Shown: one piece after another, positions 6,890 to 17,334 of the stretch
Layout of the letters: each line of letters begins with the position of its first letter
How positions within the stretch are numbered: position 1 is the stretch's first letter
Assembly: GCA_025765595.1 (NCBI GenBank)
Contig: JAIVFH010000491.1
Span: 1 to 17,516 of the forward strand
From: Obelidium mucronatum
Lineage: Eukaryota > Chytridiomycota > Chytridiomycetes > Chytridiales > Chytriomycetaceae
Direction of reading: 5' to 3'
DNA length: 17,516 nt
Notes under the pieces: generated by a model
Seen by the model: only the letters and a program-made list of their open reading frames with translations
The model's database searches: none
Told to the model about the DNA's origin: nothing
Position numbers and translations under genes: made by a program

Positions 6890-9800
6890 CAAAAGGGGCA
6901 AATGTATAACTTGTCAAGTGAAGACGCAAAATACGCGTTCCTCATGGAACCCCACAACTTTGTCTCGGTCCGACATTTAATGACCCCGCCACCACCCCGC
7001 TTCTTTTTCTTGGGCCCCACTGGCTCCGGAAAATCCGTATGCATGAAGGCGCTTGAAAAATGGGGAGCACCCATCATTCGATTCGCAGACTATGTCTATG
7101 AATTTGCGGCAACAGCCGAGCAATCTGTTCGCGAGGAAATCGAGTACATGATGAAGGAGAATGCGGGGTTGTTGTCGCCGGTGCTTGTTGAAGATGTGGT
7201 GACTTCGCTTTTCAAGAAGGAGGTATGTTGATTTATGCACACACAAACAAATTCATGATAAATGAATTGGGGTATATTGTTGTATATATAGCCATATGCA
7301 TCAAAGGGGTTCCTTCTTGAAGGATTCCCACGGTCGAAAGCAGAAGCCGAAGTCGTTGTAAAACACAACCTCCATATTGACGCGGTCGTGGTTCTACGTA
7401 TTGAACCTGATATCGCGGCGCATCGGATTCTGACTGAGAAAAAGAAGGATTGGAAAATGAAGCGTGATGAGGCACGGCGGATTCTTTTCCCGAGCCCGGA
7501 CAATTCGAAAGCTGCAGCGCAACTCAAGTTGGCGGAAGCAGAGTTAAAGAAAATGGATGATCAGGAGAGTGAGATGTATGATGCTTGTTTGGACAGGTAT
7601 CTTATCCGAGATTTTGCTGTCTTGTTTTTTTTTTTTTGGCCTCTCGGTTCCAGCCCTGTTTGATAACTGGTCATTATTTTTTTAACAGCGTCGACAAGGA
7701 GAATCTTAGGATCGGCGATGTCCTTGGAACATTTGAAACTGCTTGGCAGGTTCCAATCATTGAAATTGATTGCAACAAGTGTATCCGCCCTGTAGTTGGT
7801 AGCTTGAGACGTAATTGTACTCAATTCTGTGAATATGTAAGTATTTTTTCTTATTCGTCTTGGTTGTTTCCAAGAAGATACTGTGAGCTGAAAAAAAATA
7901 ATATCTCCAGCGGAAAAGCATTTTATCAAATGCATACAGAATCGAATACCGTGAAGCCGAACTCCTAATGCGCCTCGGAATCAAAACCTACAGCCCCTTC
8001 GGCAACATTTGCCCCGTCTCCCTCAAGAAAAACTCATCCGTTCTCAAGAGACTCACAGGAACGAAACCCGTCGTCTATCGAACCCACATATACTACCTCC
8101 GAACTGAAGAAGCCAGAGACGAATTCATTGCCAACCTGCACGAATACATTACCCAGCCACCACCTCAACCCGTTGTACGTCCACAAATCTGCATCTTGGG
8201 AAGACCCAAGTCGGGCAAATCCGTTACAGCCGCGAGAATCGCCAAGGAATACGATATGGTGCACTTGACGATCCCAATAATCATCAATAGTCTCATCAAC
8301 GGAAAAGAAGACTTGGAACTGTCTCGGAAAATCAGCGCGTGTCTTTCCGCGGGTTTAGCGCTTCCAGAAGACCTTGTGAATGAAGCCGTTTTACTTGTCA
8401 CGTCTCGAGCGGTTTGTTTGGCTCGAGGATGGGTGTTGGATGGGTATCCGCAAACCGTTGGGCAGGCAAAGGAGCTTGAAAGGATGGGACTTATTCCGCA
8501 TATTGTCTTTGAGTTGAATATTTCGGAAGAGGAGATGTATATTCGGAGCAAGAATGATGTCAAAACGGATGTCAGGTAAAAATTATTTTTTTAAAAAAAA
8601 AATCCCCATCTCTGTTCTTCCAAAACGCTGTTTTAACTGAATTTTAAACAATTTTTTTTTCTTAGAATGAAGACACCGCACTTGAATTTCGCCCCTATAA
8701 TGTCCATCCGAGACCAGATCCATTCAGACAACGTGGCGGGCTTGAAACGCCTGTACGGCCGCAAATATGCAAATTGGATTGAAATCGACGGTTCAAAATC
8801 AAAGTGGTTCCTAAAACAAGAATTAGTTGTACACCTGGAGGCAGAGACAATGAGGCGTCAAAACTACACTGATTTAAAGACAAAAGGATTGGCAGCTCCT
8901 GTGCATGATATCGGAATCAGTTTGGAACATATTCATGAGAATTTGAGTAAATTTGCCGAGTATTGTCCAGTCAGTTTGTTGGATAATGGACAACTTGAGC
9001 AAGGTCCATCAGATACGTCCTTCACAGCGGAATTTGAGGTAATATTTGTTTTTTTTTCTTGTTTTTTTGGGAATCAAGATTTTTTTTAACGCGTTTGCAA
9101 CAGGGCAAGTTCTATAAAATGGTTCGAAAAGAGCAGCTCGATGTCTTTTTGGAATCTCCTGAGAAATACGCGTTTGGCCCAGATTTGCCCGAAAGCCTCC
9201 CCGAAAAGAAGACGTCGTCTGTTCTAGTTTTCCCACGCCAACTCGAACTACAAGGATATTGTCCCGTCACTCTCGCAGAAGGACCTCCTGGGTAAAATTT
9301 CCTTCTCAGGCTCACACAGCAAATAAAAATACTAATAACCGTTTATACGCTAGATTTGAAAGCATTATCCCAGGAAACCCCAATCACATTGTGGAATACG
9401 AAGGAAAGCTATTCGCCTTCACTTGCCAGGAAAACCAAGACAAATTCATGAAGACTCCATGGGACTATATAAACTTGGAACTCCCTGCGAAACTTCCGCC
9501 AAAGATTGTTCAAATTAATGTTGGGCAGTTGCCGCTACTTGGTTATTTGGAACAATCTGTGGCGCGGGCATTGACGGAAGCCTTGACGGATGTTGGAAAA
9601 GTAAGGCCGAAACATCCATATAAAAGCTTGTCAAAATCTGCTGCAGATTACCTTGGTCTCTATTTAAAAGGTTTGATTGAATAAGCTTGTTTTTTTTTTT
9701 CGTACGAGTTTTTTCTGATTTAGTACCCAAACAAAATCAGCAAACAATCCAAAAAACAAGGAATGGGTCCAGAAAAAATATTCCAAAGAATTAAGAAAGT

Positions 9801-9958
9801 TTATAGACAGATGCCAGCTGATTTCTGACATATCAGAGATGGTTCGTGTTTATGATTCAGAACATCCTTTCGCGTTTGTTCCCATTCACGAACGACAGCT
9901 TGGGTTGGACGAAAAAATCAATCTATTCTTTAATCTTCAAACGTTGCGGCAGCAGTAA
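3651..9958 (+). CDS. AK9: AK9-like multidomain adenylate/nucleoside kinase, 1807 aa, 11 exons
   Basis: Introns: 4730-4895, 5858-5936, 6779-6895, 7223-7291, 7597-7688, 7837-7910, 8576-8665, 9039-9103, 9292-9353, 9671-9740. The spliced length is a multiple of three. Four nucleotide-kinase units follow each other. Unit 1 (about residues 36-350) has a decayed P-loop (VDGGGGGAS, no Lys). Unit 2 has GGPFTGKT at about 536 and GWIIDGFPRT at about 649. Unit 3 has GPTGSGKS at about 1001 and GFLLEGFPRS at about 1076. Unit 4 has GRPKSGKS at about 1318 and GWVLDGYPQT at about 1394. Five CP-containing, YHS-like segments (Cys at about 476, 939, 1255, 1543, 1620) follow or separate them. Linkers are acidic (287-324) and Ser/Pro-rich (about 697-847). 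The end (SAADYLGLYLK joined to ANNPKNKEW) matches AK9 C-termini. AK9 enzymes phosphorylate nucleoside mono- and diphosphates using ATP. Length is near human AK9 (about 1900 aa). Confidence 0.87.
6838..6889. repeat. 52-base poly(T) tract in an AK9 intron
   Basis: It fills the second half of intron 6779-6895 and ends six bases before the CAAAAG acceptor, acting as an extreme polypyrimidine tract. The exact length is prone to sequencing error. Confidence 0.9.
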
Positions 9959-10062
9959 TAATATTCAGCTCTTTATATTTCTTTTTTTTTTTTTCTTTTT
10001 TCCTTTTCGCGATCGGACCTCAATAAAAAAAATAGACTTTAAAAAGAACACACCCTCTAAAA
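9959..10062. other. Short AK9-spg1 intergenic region
   Basis: Only about 100 bp separate the two coding regions. It holds a pyrimidine-rich stretch (about 9973-10010) and AATAAA-containing sequence near 10022, so the AK9 3' end and the next gene's promoter must be compact or overlapping. Confidence 0.55.
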
Positions 10063-11126
10063 ATGGCCACGACATCTGCAGGAGCTTCAGACGTGACTCG
10101 GAAAAATAGGTACGCATATCCGCGCTTAAGGGATCGCCATGAAAGAAAGAAACGAAAAACAAGTGAATAACAACGCCACCGTATTCAACAAACAGTGTTT
10201 TAGTCAAGGTCGGTATGGTTGGCGATTCGCAGATAGGTAAGGTCATCATTTCTTTCGCACTGCTGGTGAATGCGTGATAGATCGCTGTTTTCACTTGTGA
10301 TTCATGAAATCTGAAATAGTTTGTTGTGAGCGTAATAACTGACGCGTATTTGATGAACCATAGGAAAAACAAGTCTGATGGTTAAATACGTCGAAGGATC
10401 GTTTGATGAGGATTATATTCAAACACTGGGTGGGTCTTTGTCAGTGTGTTTTAACTGAAAGCCAATCTGACGATTTGCGTTATTAGGCGTCAACTTTATG
10501 GAGAAAACAATATCCATCAGAAACACTGAGATCACATTCAGTATTTGGGATTTGGGAGGTGAGATGCGGAAAACCGGGGAAATCATATCGCGTCCTGCTC
10601 TAAATCAAAAACGATAGGTCAACGTGAATTTGTAAACATGCTGCCTTTAGTGAGCAATGACGCTGTGGCTATTTTGTTTATGTTTGATCTATCCAGAAAA
10701 CATACCCTCAATTCCATCAAGGAGTGGTATCGGCAAGCGCGTGGATTTAATAAGGTGACCGACGAAGGTGTATGATGCTCCATCCACGTCTTAACTTGGA
10801 GCTATAGACTGCGATTCCATTTCTCATTGGCACAAAATACGACCACTTTGCTGGCCTTCCAAAACGCGAACAGGAGGAGATTACAAACCAGGTATTCCCC
10901 CCAAATTCAAAAAGACAAAGTTGATGGCTGATTTCAGTTGATTTGTTCTGGGCATTTCTAGGCGCGCAAGTTCGCTAAAGCTATGAAGGCTTCGCTTATT
11001 TTCTGCAGTTCATCGCATTCTATCAACGTTCAAAAAATCTTCAAAATTGTATTGGCCAAAGTATTTGATTTGAGATGCACAATTCCGTGTATTGATGAGA
11101 TTGGTGCGCCTATTTTGGAATATTGA
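10063..11126 (+). CDS. spg1: Septum-promoting GTPase, Spg1/Tem1 family, 203 aa, 7 exons
   Basis: Introns: 10110-10195, 10237-10363, 10430-10486, 10559-10617, 10755-10807, 10892-10961; the spliced length is a multiple of three. Ras-like motifs: G1 GDSQIGKT (residues 25-32), [10 protein letters not shown] (switch I), WDLGGQ (72-77, the family's form of switch II), GTKYD (129-133, in place of NKxD) and SSSHSINV (G5). [20 protein letters not shown] and ILFMFDLS are hallmarks of Spg1/Tem1. There is no C-terminal prenylation Cys, as expected for this family. In yeasts this GTPase sits at the spindle pole body and starts the septation initiation / mitotic exit network. The acceptor at 10195 was chosen over the next AG (10203) because only it restores the frame into KVGMVGDS. 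Confidence 0.93.
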
Positions 11127-11375
11127 AGGTGGCACCCAAAGTTATGCCTCCACTTGTAAGTTGTGCATCATAGCGAGAGTCAGAGTTGTGTGTGGGAATA
11201 AAATAGACTTGCTGGACATTGATCTTTATTTTACTGTGATGATTTATTTACGTTATATAAATAACTTCAAACATATTCGAAGGAGATGAGCTTTGTTCCG
11301 AAATCTCCCGAAAAAAGACAATGGTTTGCCAATTTGACAACAAGTCAACTCCGTCACTTACAAACGATTCATTTC
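11127..11375. other. Intergenic: spg1 3' UTR and E2 upstream region
   Basis: AATAAA at 11198-11203 is a likely poly(A) signal for the GTPase gene. An ATG at 11286 is in frame with the E2 start and could extend it by 30 aa. Confidence 0.5.
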
Positions 11376-13458
11376 ATGCAGCTTCCAATCATTCGAATTG
11401 TGAACTTGGTGAGACTCTTGCCACGTCAAAGCCACAGCTGGTCATTCTCGTCCAGTGCCAACGTCGTAAGATCCATCATTAAACCCTCTCGAAACGGGCA
11501 ATTAGATCAACAATGTGCCTTTCAAATAGGGTAAAACAGCGTCCTCATCGTCTCTTTCTTTACGGGCACGCGGGCTTCCTTTTCCGCACGCGAAGTTGTT
11601 CCACTCTTCTCCATTAGCATTGCAAAAAGTGCCATTCCTTCTGGCCGATATCGGAGAGGGAATCACTGAGTGTGAGCTGGTCCAATGGTTTCGTATTTTG
11701 CTTAATTATTTGGCATTTGATATTCCCAGAAAGGTTGACGTTTTTTTTATTGCAAAACTCGCAGGTTTGTGAAGGAAGGGGATCAGATTGAGCAGTTTTC
11801 AAAAATTTGTGAAGTTCAGAGCGATAAAGCTTCGGTGGAAATTACTTCGCGTTACGATGGTGTCGTGGGGAAGCTCTACTATCAAAAGGGTGATATGGCG
11901 AAAGTGGGTTCTCCGTTGGTTGACATTGAAACGGGCGAAGCCGGTGTAGCTCCTGCTCCTGCTTCTCCGCCCGCGCCAACTGTCGTTGAAACCGCAAAAG
12001 TGGCGTCTGCACCTGCCGCCGGGGGAAAGAAGAAGGTTCCTTTCTTGTTGGCTGATATTGGTGAAGGAATCACTGAGTGTGAGGTGATTCAGTGGTTAGT
12101 TATTTCTTTGATCTCGCCATTACATCTTGTAATACTTCTTTTTATGGTGTTCATTCAGGTTTGTAAAAGAGGGGGATGAAATTGAACAGTTTTCAAAAAT
12201 TTGTGAAGTCCAAAGTGACAAGGCATCTGTTGAAATCACGTCTCGGTACGATGGAGTTGTAGGAAAACTGTATTATAAGCAAGGAGATATGGCCAAAGTT
12301 GGAGCACCGCTCGTCGATATTGAAATGGAGGATTTGTCTGCACCTGTAAATGAACCAGTTGTGGCTCCAGCTGCTACCACATCAAGCACAACCCCCAGTT
12401 CCAACATTCAGGCAAAGGCATCAAAGGTCGAAATATTTGCAACCCCGGCCGTTCGCCGCGTCGCCAAAGAACAAGGTGTGGACTTGGCTCTAGTTACTGG
12501 AACCGGGAAACATGGAAGAATCACCAAAGAAGATATCATCAACTTCAAATCTCAACCAGCTGCCCCGGTCATTTCAGCAAGCCCCAGTCCATCTCCAACT
12601 GAAGTTACAAAAACCGTCAAGTCAACCCCTCCAACTGCAGCACCAACACCTGTAGTTACCGCTCAGGATGAATTGAAACCTCTAACAAACATTCAGAAAG
12701 CAATGTTTAAGCAAATGACCAAATCTTTGAGCATCCCTCACTTTGGCTACAGCGATACTGTCACTCTGGATAATGCCACCACTTTCCGAAACTCTGTCAA
12801 TGCATTCCTCGCAAAGAACCCATACAACGGCGTCAGTAAAATAACTTACATGCCCATCTTTATGAAGGCTTTGAGTTTGGCTCTTGTTGATTTCCCAATC
12901 CTAAATGCTCGTGTTGTCGAAGAAGGAAGTGACGTGAAGCTCTTGTACAGAGGATCGCACAATGTTGGCGTTGCCATGGACACACCATTTGGGTGAGTCC
13001 TACTTTTTAATACTGACTTTGTTGTTGTTAAGTTACTGACAACTCAAAACTCTACATCAAGATTGATCGTTCCAAACGTGAAAAATATTCAACAAAAATC
13101 AATTTTGGATATTGCTGTAGAGTTGGATCGATTGAAAGAGGCGGGCAAAAAGGGGCTCTCGAGTGCGGATTTGAACGGTGGCACGATTACCTTGTCAAAC
13201 ATTGGAACCATTGGTGGAAATTGGATGCATCCAGTAATCGTGACTTCCGAAGTGTGCATTGGGGCCTTAGGGAAAACAGAGAGGTTGCCACGATTTGACA
13301 TTGTTGATGGACGTGAAGCTGTTGTCGGTAAATCAATAATGCCAGTCAGTTGGAATGCGGATCATCGCGTTGTAGACGGCGCTACGATGGCACGCTTTGT
13401 CCAGCTGTGGAAACAGTATTTAGAAAACCCTTCCTTGATTGCAGCTTCGGCCAAATAA
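11376..13458 (+). CDS. DBT: Branched-chain 2-oxoacid dehydrogenase E2 (dihydrolipoyl transacylase) with two lipoyl domains, 580 aa
   Basis: Introns: 11466-11595, 11688-11764, 12095-12158, 12993-13061. Residues 1-30 ([20 protein letters not shown]...) look like a mitochondrial presequence; an in-frame ATG at 11286 is an alternative start. Lipoyl domain 1 (about 41-116) has [10 protein letters not shown] and lipoyl Lys82 in QSDKAS; lipoyl domain 2 (about 151-226) is almost the same protein, with Lys192. An Ala/Pro linker separates them. A peripheral subunit-binding domain spans about 265-300 ([16 protein letters not shown]...GRITKEDI). The catalytic domain runs from about 343 to the end, with HRVVDG at 550-555. 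LADIGEGI and SIPHF mark the branched-chain E2 rather than the pyruvate or oxoglutarate type. It moves acyl groups from Val/Leu/Ile-derived ketoacids to CoA in the mitochondrial matrix. One lipoyl domain is usual for this family. Two AATAAA motifs follow at 13468-13480. Confidence 0.92.
11626..11930 (+). repeat. Lipoyl-domain duplication, copy 1
   Basis: Interrupted by intron 11688-11764 after the TG of the Trp codon in VQW/FVKEG. The second copy (12033-12324) is split by an intron at exactly the same codon and phase. Confidence 0.85.
12033..12324 (+). repeat. Lipoyl-domain duplication, copy 2
   Basis: Protein nearly identical to copy 1 ([44 protein letters not shown]), but the DNA has many silent differences. 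The intron position (12095-12158) is shared. Confidence 0.85.
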
Positions 13459-13550
13459 GCGGCATGGAATAAAAAATAAAACAACAATAAGGTATACATT
13501 TGGTTCACTTCATAACCGATGAGTTTACGATTGAAACAGGGCGGATTAAA

Positions 13551-14630
13551 CTAGAAAGGAAAAACCACAACAAGCATGATAAAACCCTCCATCTTTGCAA
13601 AGGATACTCCTGCCGAAAGCTTCAACTGAGCAAGCATAGGACTATCACAAAGCCAAGGGCGCAAGTCGTCAAACACTGGGGGACGATAAGGAAAGTCATA
13701 AATCCGCGTCTCAACCGCGTTTCCAGAGCAATTCTCATTTTCAAAAGTCGTCGTCGTAACAAACGAAGTTTTGTTTGCAGCCGTGCTCAGCTTGGAAATC
13801 GAGAAAACCTGCTTGCCAGTGGTCAGAGATGATGCCGCAACACACTTTTCGAGGACGGTAGCAAACATGGACGTGAGACTTGAAATAGCCGCTGATGGTG
13901 GGGAGCAGGTTCCATTGCGGACAAAGAGGTAAGGAGTGGGCATCTTGGCAGTGGCACTGGAAGACCAACCAAGGTCCGCAGCAATACACTGCCTGACAAA
14001 GGGGGAGGCTGAGGAACCAGTGCTGGAATCCACTTTCCCCGAATCAGTACAGTTTACCATCGGGTAAACGGAAATAGTGTCTGGAACAGTGCTTCCCTTT
14101 TGGAAGTATGTGTCAACTGCCATCAAAGGGGAACCGCTTTTAGTAGTGCCGCCAATACTGTTACACTGCTTCAAAATTTTGTTGAGATCGTAGCCTTCGC
14201 CCGCTTTGGTTTGGCAATTGGCGTCAGTGTAGCCTGTGAGAGTGAGTTGAGCGTCAACCATTTCATACGAGAAATTGATTGGCTCGTCCGTTGGTAAGGT
14301 GAGATTGTTGGGTTTTGGAAGAGAATAAGTGTTGTGTTCAATGTTGGGCACACACTTGTTGATCGGGTAGAGAAAAGAGGCAGAAGGACCATCAAACTGA
14401 TTCTTGGTGCAGCTTAGGTTGTAGAGGAGCTGTGCAAGCGGGACTTGTCCGAAGGCATCGTTTGCAATCGTGGCAACTGTTGCTGCACACGAACTGCGCG
14501 AGAAGTAGCCAGAGTCCTCGCGGCAGGAAGTGTCCAAGCGGATGTTTTCACAAGAGCCAGGAGGAAAGGAAACTCTGATGGGGACCGTGCAGGCTGCGTC
14601 AGAGTAGAAGGTTTTGAATTGGAGACTCAT
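13551..14630 (-). CDS. Cys-rich, sequon-rich protein of unknown function (359 aa)
   Basis: Intronless, running from 14630 down to the stop at 13553-13551. It has 14 cysteines and seven N-glycosylation sequons (for example NLS, NLT, NFS, NCT, NGT, NKT), which suggests an extracellular or luminal protein. The N-terminus as read (MSLQFKTFYSDAACTVP) has no signal peptide, so an unseen upstream exon or unconventional export is possible. The C-terminus is hydrophobic (FIMLVVVFPF). Weakly similar segments recur, of the type aromatic-x-D/E-x-x-C (FYSDAAC, GYTDANC, TFENENC), each followed by a second Cys, suggesting an internal repeat. No family recognised. Tail-to-tail with the E2 gene, with 92 bp between the stops. 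Confidence 0.7.
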   Translation of the reverse strand: MSLQFKTFYSDAACTVPIRVSFPPGSCENIRLDTSCREDSGYFSRSSCAATVATIANDAFGQVPLAQLLYNLSCTKNQFDGPSASFLYPINKCVPNIEHNTYSLPKPNNLTLPTDEPINFSYEMVDAQLTLTGYTDANCQTKAGEGYDLNKILKQCNSIGGTTKSGSPLMAVDTYFQKGSTVPDTISVYPMVNCTDSGKVDSSTGSSASPFVRQCIAADLGWSSSATAKMPTPYLFVRNGTCSPPSAAISSLTSMFATVLEKCVAASSLTTGKQVFSISKLSTAANKTSFVTTTTFENENCSGNAVETRIYDFPYRPPVFDDLRPWLCDSPMLAQLKLSAGVSFAKMEGFIMLVVVFPF

Positions 14631-14828
14631 TTTTGATGGAGCTCATTCGGTTAGATTTTTGAAATGAATCAAAGCCAACATTTGCCGCTGGCAAGCCCAA
14701 CATTCGCTGTCGTCGTTGGACAGCTGGAATCAATTGTACTGATCATATCTGTTGAAAATCTGAGCAAACAGTCATCCAAAAACTTAATCAAACAATCAAT
14801 CCACTATGGCAGGTCTATATTTTGTGTT
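14631..14828. other. Intergenic region upstream of the Cys-rich gene
   Basis: About 200 bp between two minus-strand genes. It could hold an additional 3' exon of the ANKRD13-like gene (a GGTAAAAGG donor lies near 14872) or the promoter of the Cys-rich gene. No clear TATA box is seen. Confidence 0.4.
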
Positions 14829-16354
14829 TCAACCACCCAACACATCGCCTTTCAGGTATCCCTTCCTTTTACCGGGAATGTCAAAAAGACCTTCCTCAAA
14901 CCGGAAAGCTGGTGAGTTTTGAGAGCTGCTAGATGCAAGTTGCATGTTCTCAAACGTAACGACAAGATTCAAAGGAACCATACCCAATGGGATTTCCACT
15001 TTCACAGGAAATCCCCGCGGCATCTTCGACGCAGAATTTCCTCCTTGAAGCAAGAAATCCTTCAACGTTGTTGCATGATGATTTGGATGGGTAATTTCCA
15101 GTAATTCAAGAAGTAAAAGAACAGTGTGCATAGATATTGGAAACGATGATTCTGTATTTACAATGCGTAAATTAGGAGATATGGCTGAAGAATATGGGGT
15201 GGGTAGCAGCCATGACACAAGTGATCGTTGCTCCAAAAACGCGTCTGGATCATGCATCCAAATCATTGCAGAAACCTGCTTCTTGGTAACTCGCAACTCT
15301 TGCGGGCGCCCAACGATATTTGCATCAGAAGAGGGGTTTGTTGGGGGTATCAGAGATGGGCGATATATTTTTGACGTCTCTAAATGCGATTTCGGATGTG
15401 TTCCTCCTGAATTCTTTGTATCCTTCTTATGACTTTCTGATTCAGAACCATCTGACGAGCTGCTTGTCTCCAGAGCAGGGTTCAAGTGTTCATGCCGTTC
15501 TTGACAAATGCACGAAAGCCCGTCCAGATTCCAAACCGAAGTTTCCCATCCGGAAACTTTCTCATTACGATTTGTTTTGAAGAGTATTCCCGTTTGAGCA
15601 CGGGAGATATTGACTTGCGAGAAATCAAATCGCGGAGGTGATATGATGGGAGTGTTGAGGAGAATCGATATTTCCTGCTCAAGATCGTGAGAAGAAAGAG
15701 AGAAATCATTTGGGTAAATTTGCTGCACGAGGCGGCGCTGATGATCAATGACGACGAGCTTTGGCCCTAAAGAGAGTTATGTTGAGTCTGTATTTGCTGA
15801 ATCAAAAACACCAACTTACCACCATCGCCACTGGCTTCCGTAAAAATCAAAGATAAGTCTCCTCTAATCCAGGACATTGACTCAAATCCAACCAACGTTG
15901 TATCTATTCGGACACGTTTCCCACATTTCCAAATCTTGCAGACATCAGACGGACACAGTTGAGGCAAAAAAGGAATCCAAGAACTAAACTCCCACTTGAT
16001 TTCAAGATAAAAGTCTGTTAAATCAGAGGACAGTGCCTTCAACAGAGCCCGCCCCTTCTCTTCGACCCATTTCAGCATTTCCACTCTCCACACTTTGAGA
16101 ACCTGTTTCATGACATTTCGATCACCGATTGATGTGGCTTCTTGGATAGCGGACCATCCTTGGTCGGTTTTTTGAAGCACAAGATCTGGGAAATCGCAAA
16201 GCAGCAATTCAATACACTTATAACTGCTTGAAGCGATCGCGAATGTGAGAAGATTATGACTGGCGGATTTTTCTCGAACGAGAGCTTGGTTGGTGAACAG
16301 AAGGGAGGAAAGCGCCGCTACGTCGTCGGCTTGGATAAGGGCGAATGGGTCCAT
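14829..16354 (-). CDS. ANKRD13: ANKRD13-like ankyrin-repeat / GPCR-chaperone domain protein, 490 aa, 2 exons
   Basis: Exon 1 runs 16354-15820 and exon 2 15766-14829, joined over a 54-nt intron (GTAAGT...TTTAG) that gives [14 protein letters not shown]. The N-terminal part (about residues 5-95) shows two or three degenerate ankyrin repeats ([53 protein letters not shown]). The rest has features of the GPCR-chaperone domain: [29 protein letters not shown], and [21 protein letters not shown] then FDIP near the end. ANKRD13 proteins in animals bind ubiquitinated membrane cargo through C-terminal UIMs; none is visible here. A possible donor (CCCG/GTAAAAGG) just before the stop means the true C-terminus could lie in a further exon. 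ATG 16354 was chosen because upstream in-frame codons add a non-conserved hydrophobic stretch. It lies 79 bp from the end of the Got1 gene on the same strand. Confidence 0.85.
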
Positions 16355-16433
16355 GTGCGTACAAAAAGAATAAACATAAAGCAACAATAAATTAGAAAGA
16401 TAAAGCAAGAGAAAGGTCAGAGCTTCATTGTCT

Positions 16434-17257
16434 CTATTCATTCATCATTAAAACCAGAGTTTGATCTTCAAATATCCTCAAACTGGCAGCTTTTTCCCCG
16501 AGAGCATGTCCTACCACCTAATGAGAATTGAACAAGATGCGGCCATCGATTAAAAAATCTACATAATTGGTTTGATTGTATGACTATAATATTTACCTTG
16601 CTAACGCCGGGGGTATTTAGAATTGGGCCGATTATGGGAAGTTTTCGTAGGAAACTGACAACGACCGGAAAAAAGTCACTGGAGTTTTAGAGACGAGCAG
16701 TTAGTTTTGATGTCTTCATCGCCAAAGTTTTGAATCGCAAGTCCGTGTCAGCGCCCTTACGGCAACCGCATCCAACGCCCCCCTTCAAATCATTAAGTAT
16801 GCTAGACACTAACCCGAATAAATTAACGAATCCAAAGGCCTCAACACACATTCCAACAAATGGCCATTTTATAAACACAAGCACAATTCCTCCAAAGAAG
16901 CATATCGTTCCCCGCAGCTTTTGCGGCCTTGCAAAGAACGCATATGTTTTTTGGATTCCAATGAGAAGAAATAGTCCAGCCAAAAACATGATCTGGTGGG
17001 TTGAGTTGATGTTGAGTATCATATGCAGTGATTGATGTTAGCAATAGCCCGCCGACACAAGGACAAGTATGAGTCTAAATACATTTCCAATCGCCAACAG
17101 TCCGCCGTCAAACATGAGAAGGACCCCCAGCAACATAAAGAAGAGACCGAAAACTGTCAGACCAACACCAATCTCTAGGAGCCAAAGTTAGAACCCCACC
17201 CTCCATCATAGCCCAACTGACTATTCAGCACTTACTCTGCGTATCACTAAGCCACAT
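16434..17257 (-). CDS. GOT1: Got1-family Golgi transport protein, 152 aa, 5 exons
   Basis: Exons on the minus strand: 17257-17236, 17174-17083, 16992-16814, 16678-16597, 16517-16434; they sum to 459 nt. The protein starts [17 protein letters not shown], with four hydrophobic segments (about residues 9-27, 34-52, 63-83 and 85-107). Got1 hallmarks are [45 protein letters not shown], and [19 protein letters not shown] followed by NTPGVSK. Got1/GOLT1 proteins are small ER-Golgi membrane proteins that support COPII/anterograde vesicle traffic. The last exon ([11 protein letters not shown]... to TAG 16436-16434) is less certain: reading through its donor also gives an open frame. With that exon the protein is slightly longer than the human protein (about 138 aa). 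Confidence 0.9.
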
Positions 17258-17334
17258 TGCTGGTTGTGCTTCTCCCTTTCTGCTGTTAAATATTTATTGA
17301 ATCTAAAAATACAAGCAAAATTCGTATTAATAAA
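17258..17334. promoter_or_regulatory. Compact bidirectional promoter between Got1 and a UBE3C/Hul5-like gene
   Basis: Only 77 bp separate two divergent start codons (17257 on minus, 17335 on plus). The segment is AT-rich, including TTAAATATTTATTGAATC. Shared control is inferred from spacing alone. Confidence 0.5.

Noticed and set aside
10196..10207. Alternative acceptors at 10203 and 10207 for spg1 exon 2
   Set aside because: Both put [13 protein letters not shown] out of frame with exon 1; the acceptor at 10195 keeps it.
16687..16812. Read-through of the Got1 third exon into [13 protein letters not shown]...
   Set aside because: Splicing 16679-16813 restores [19 protein letters not shown], the conserved Got1 C-terminal part; the read-through is intron.
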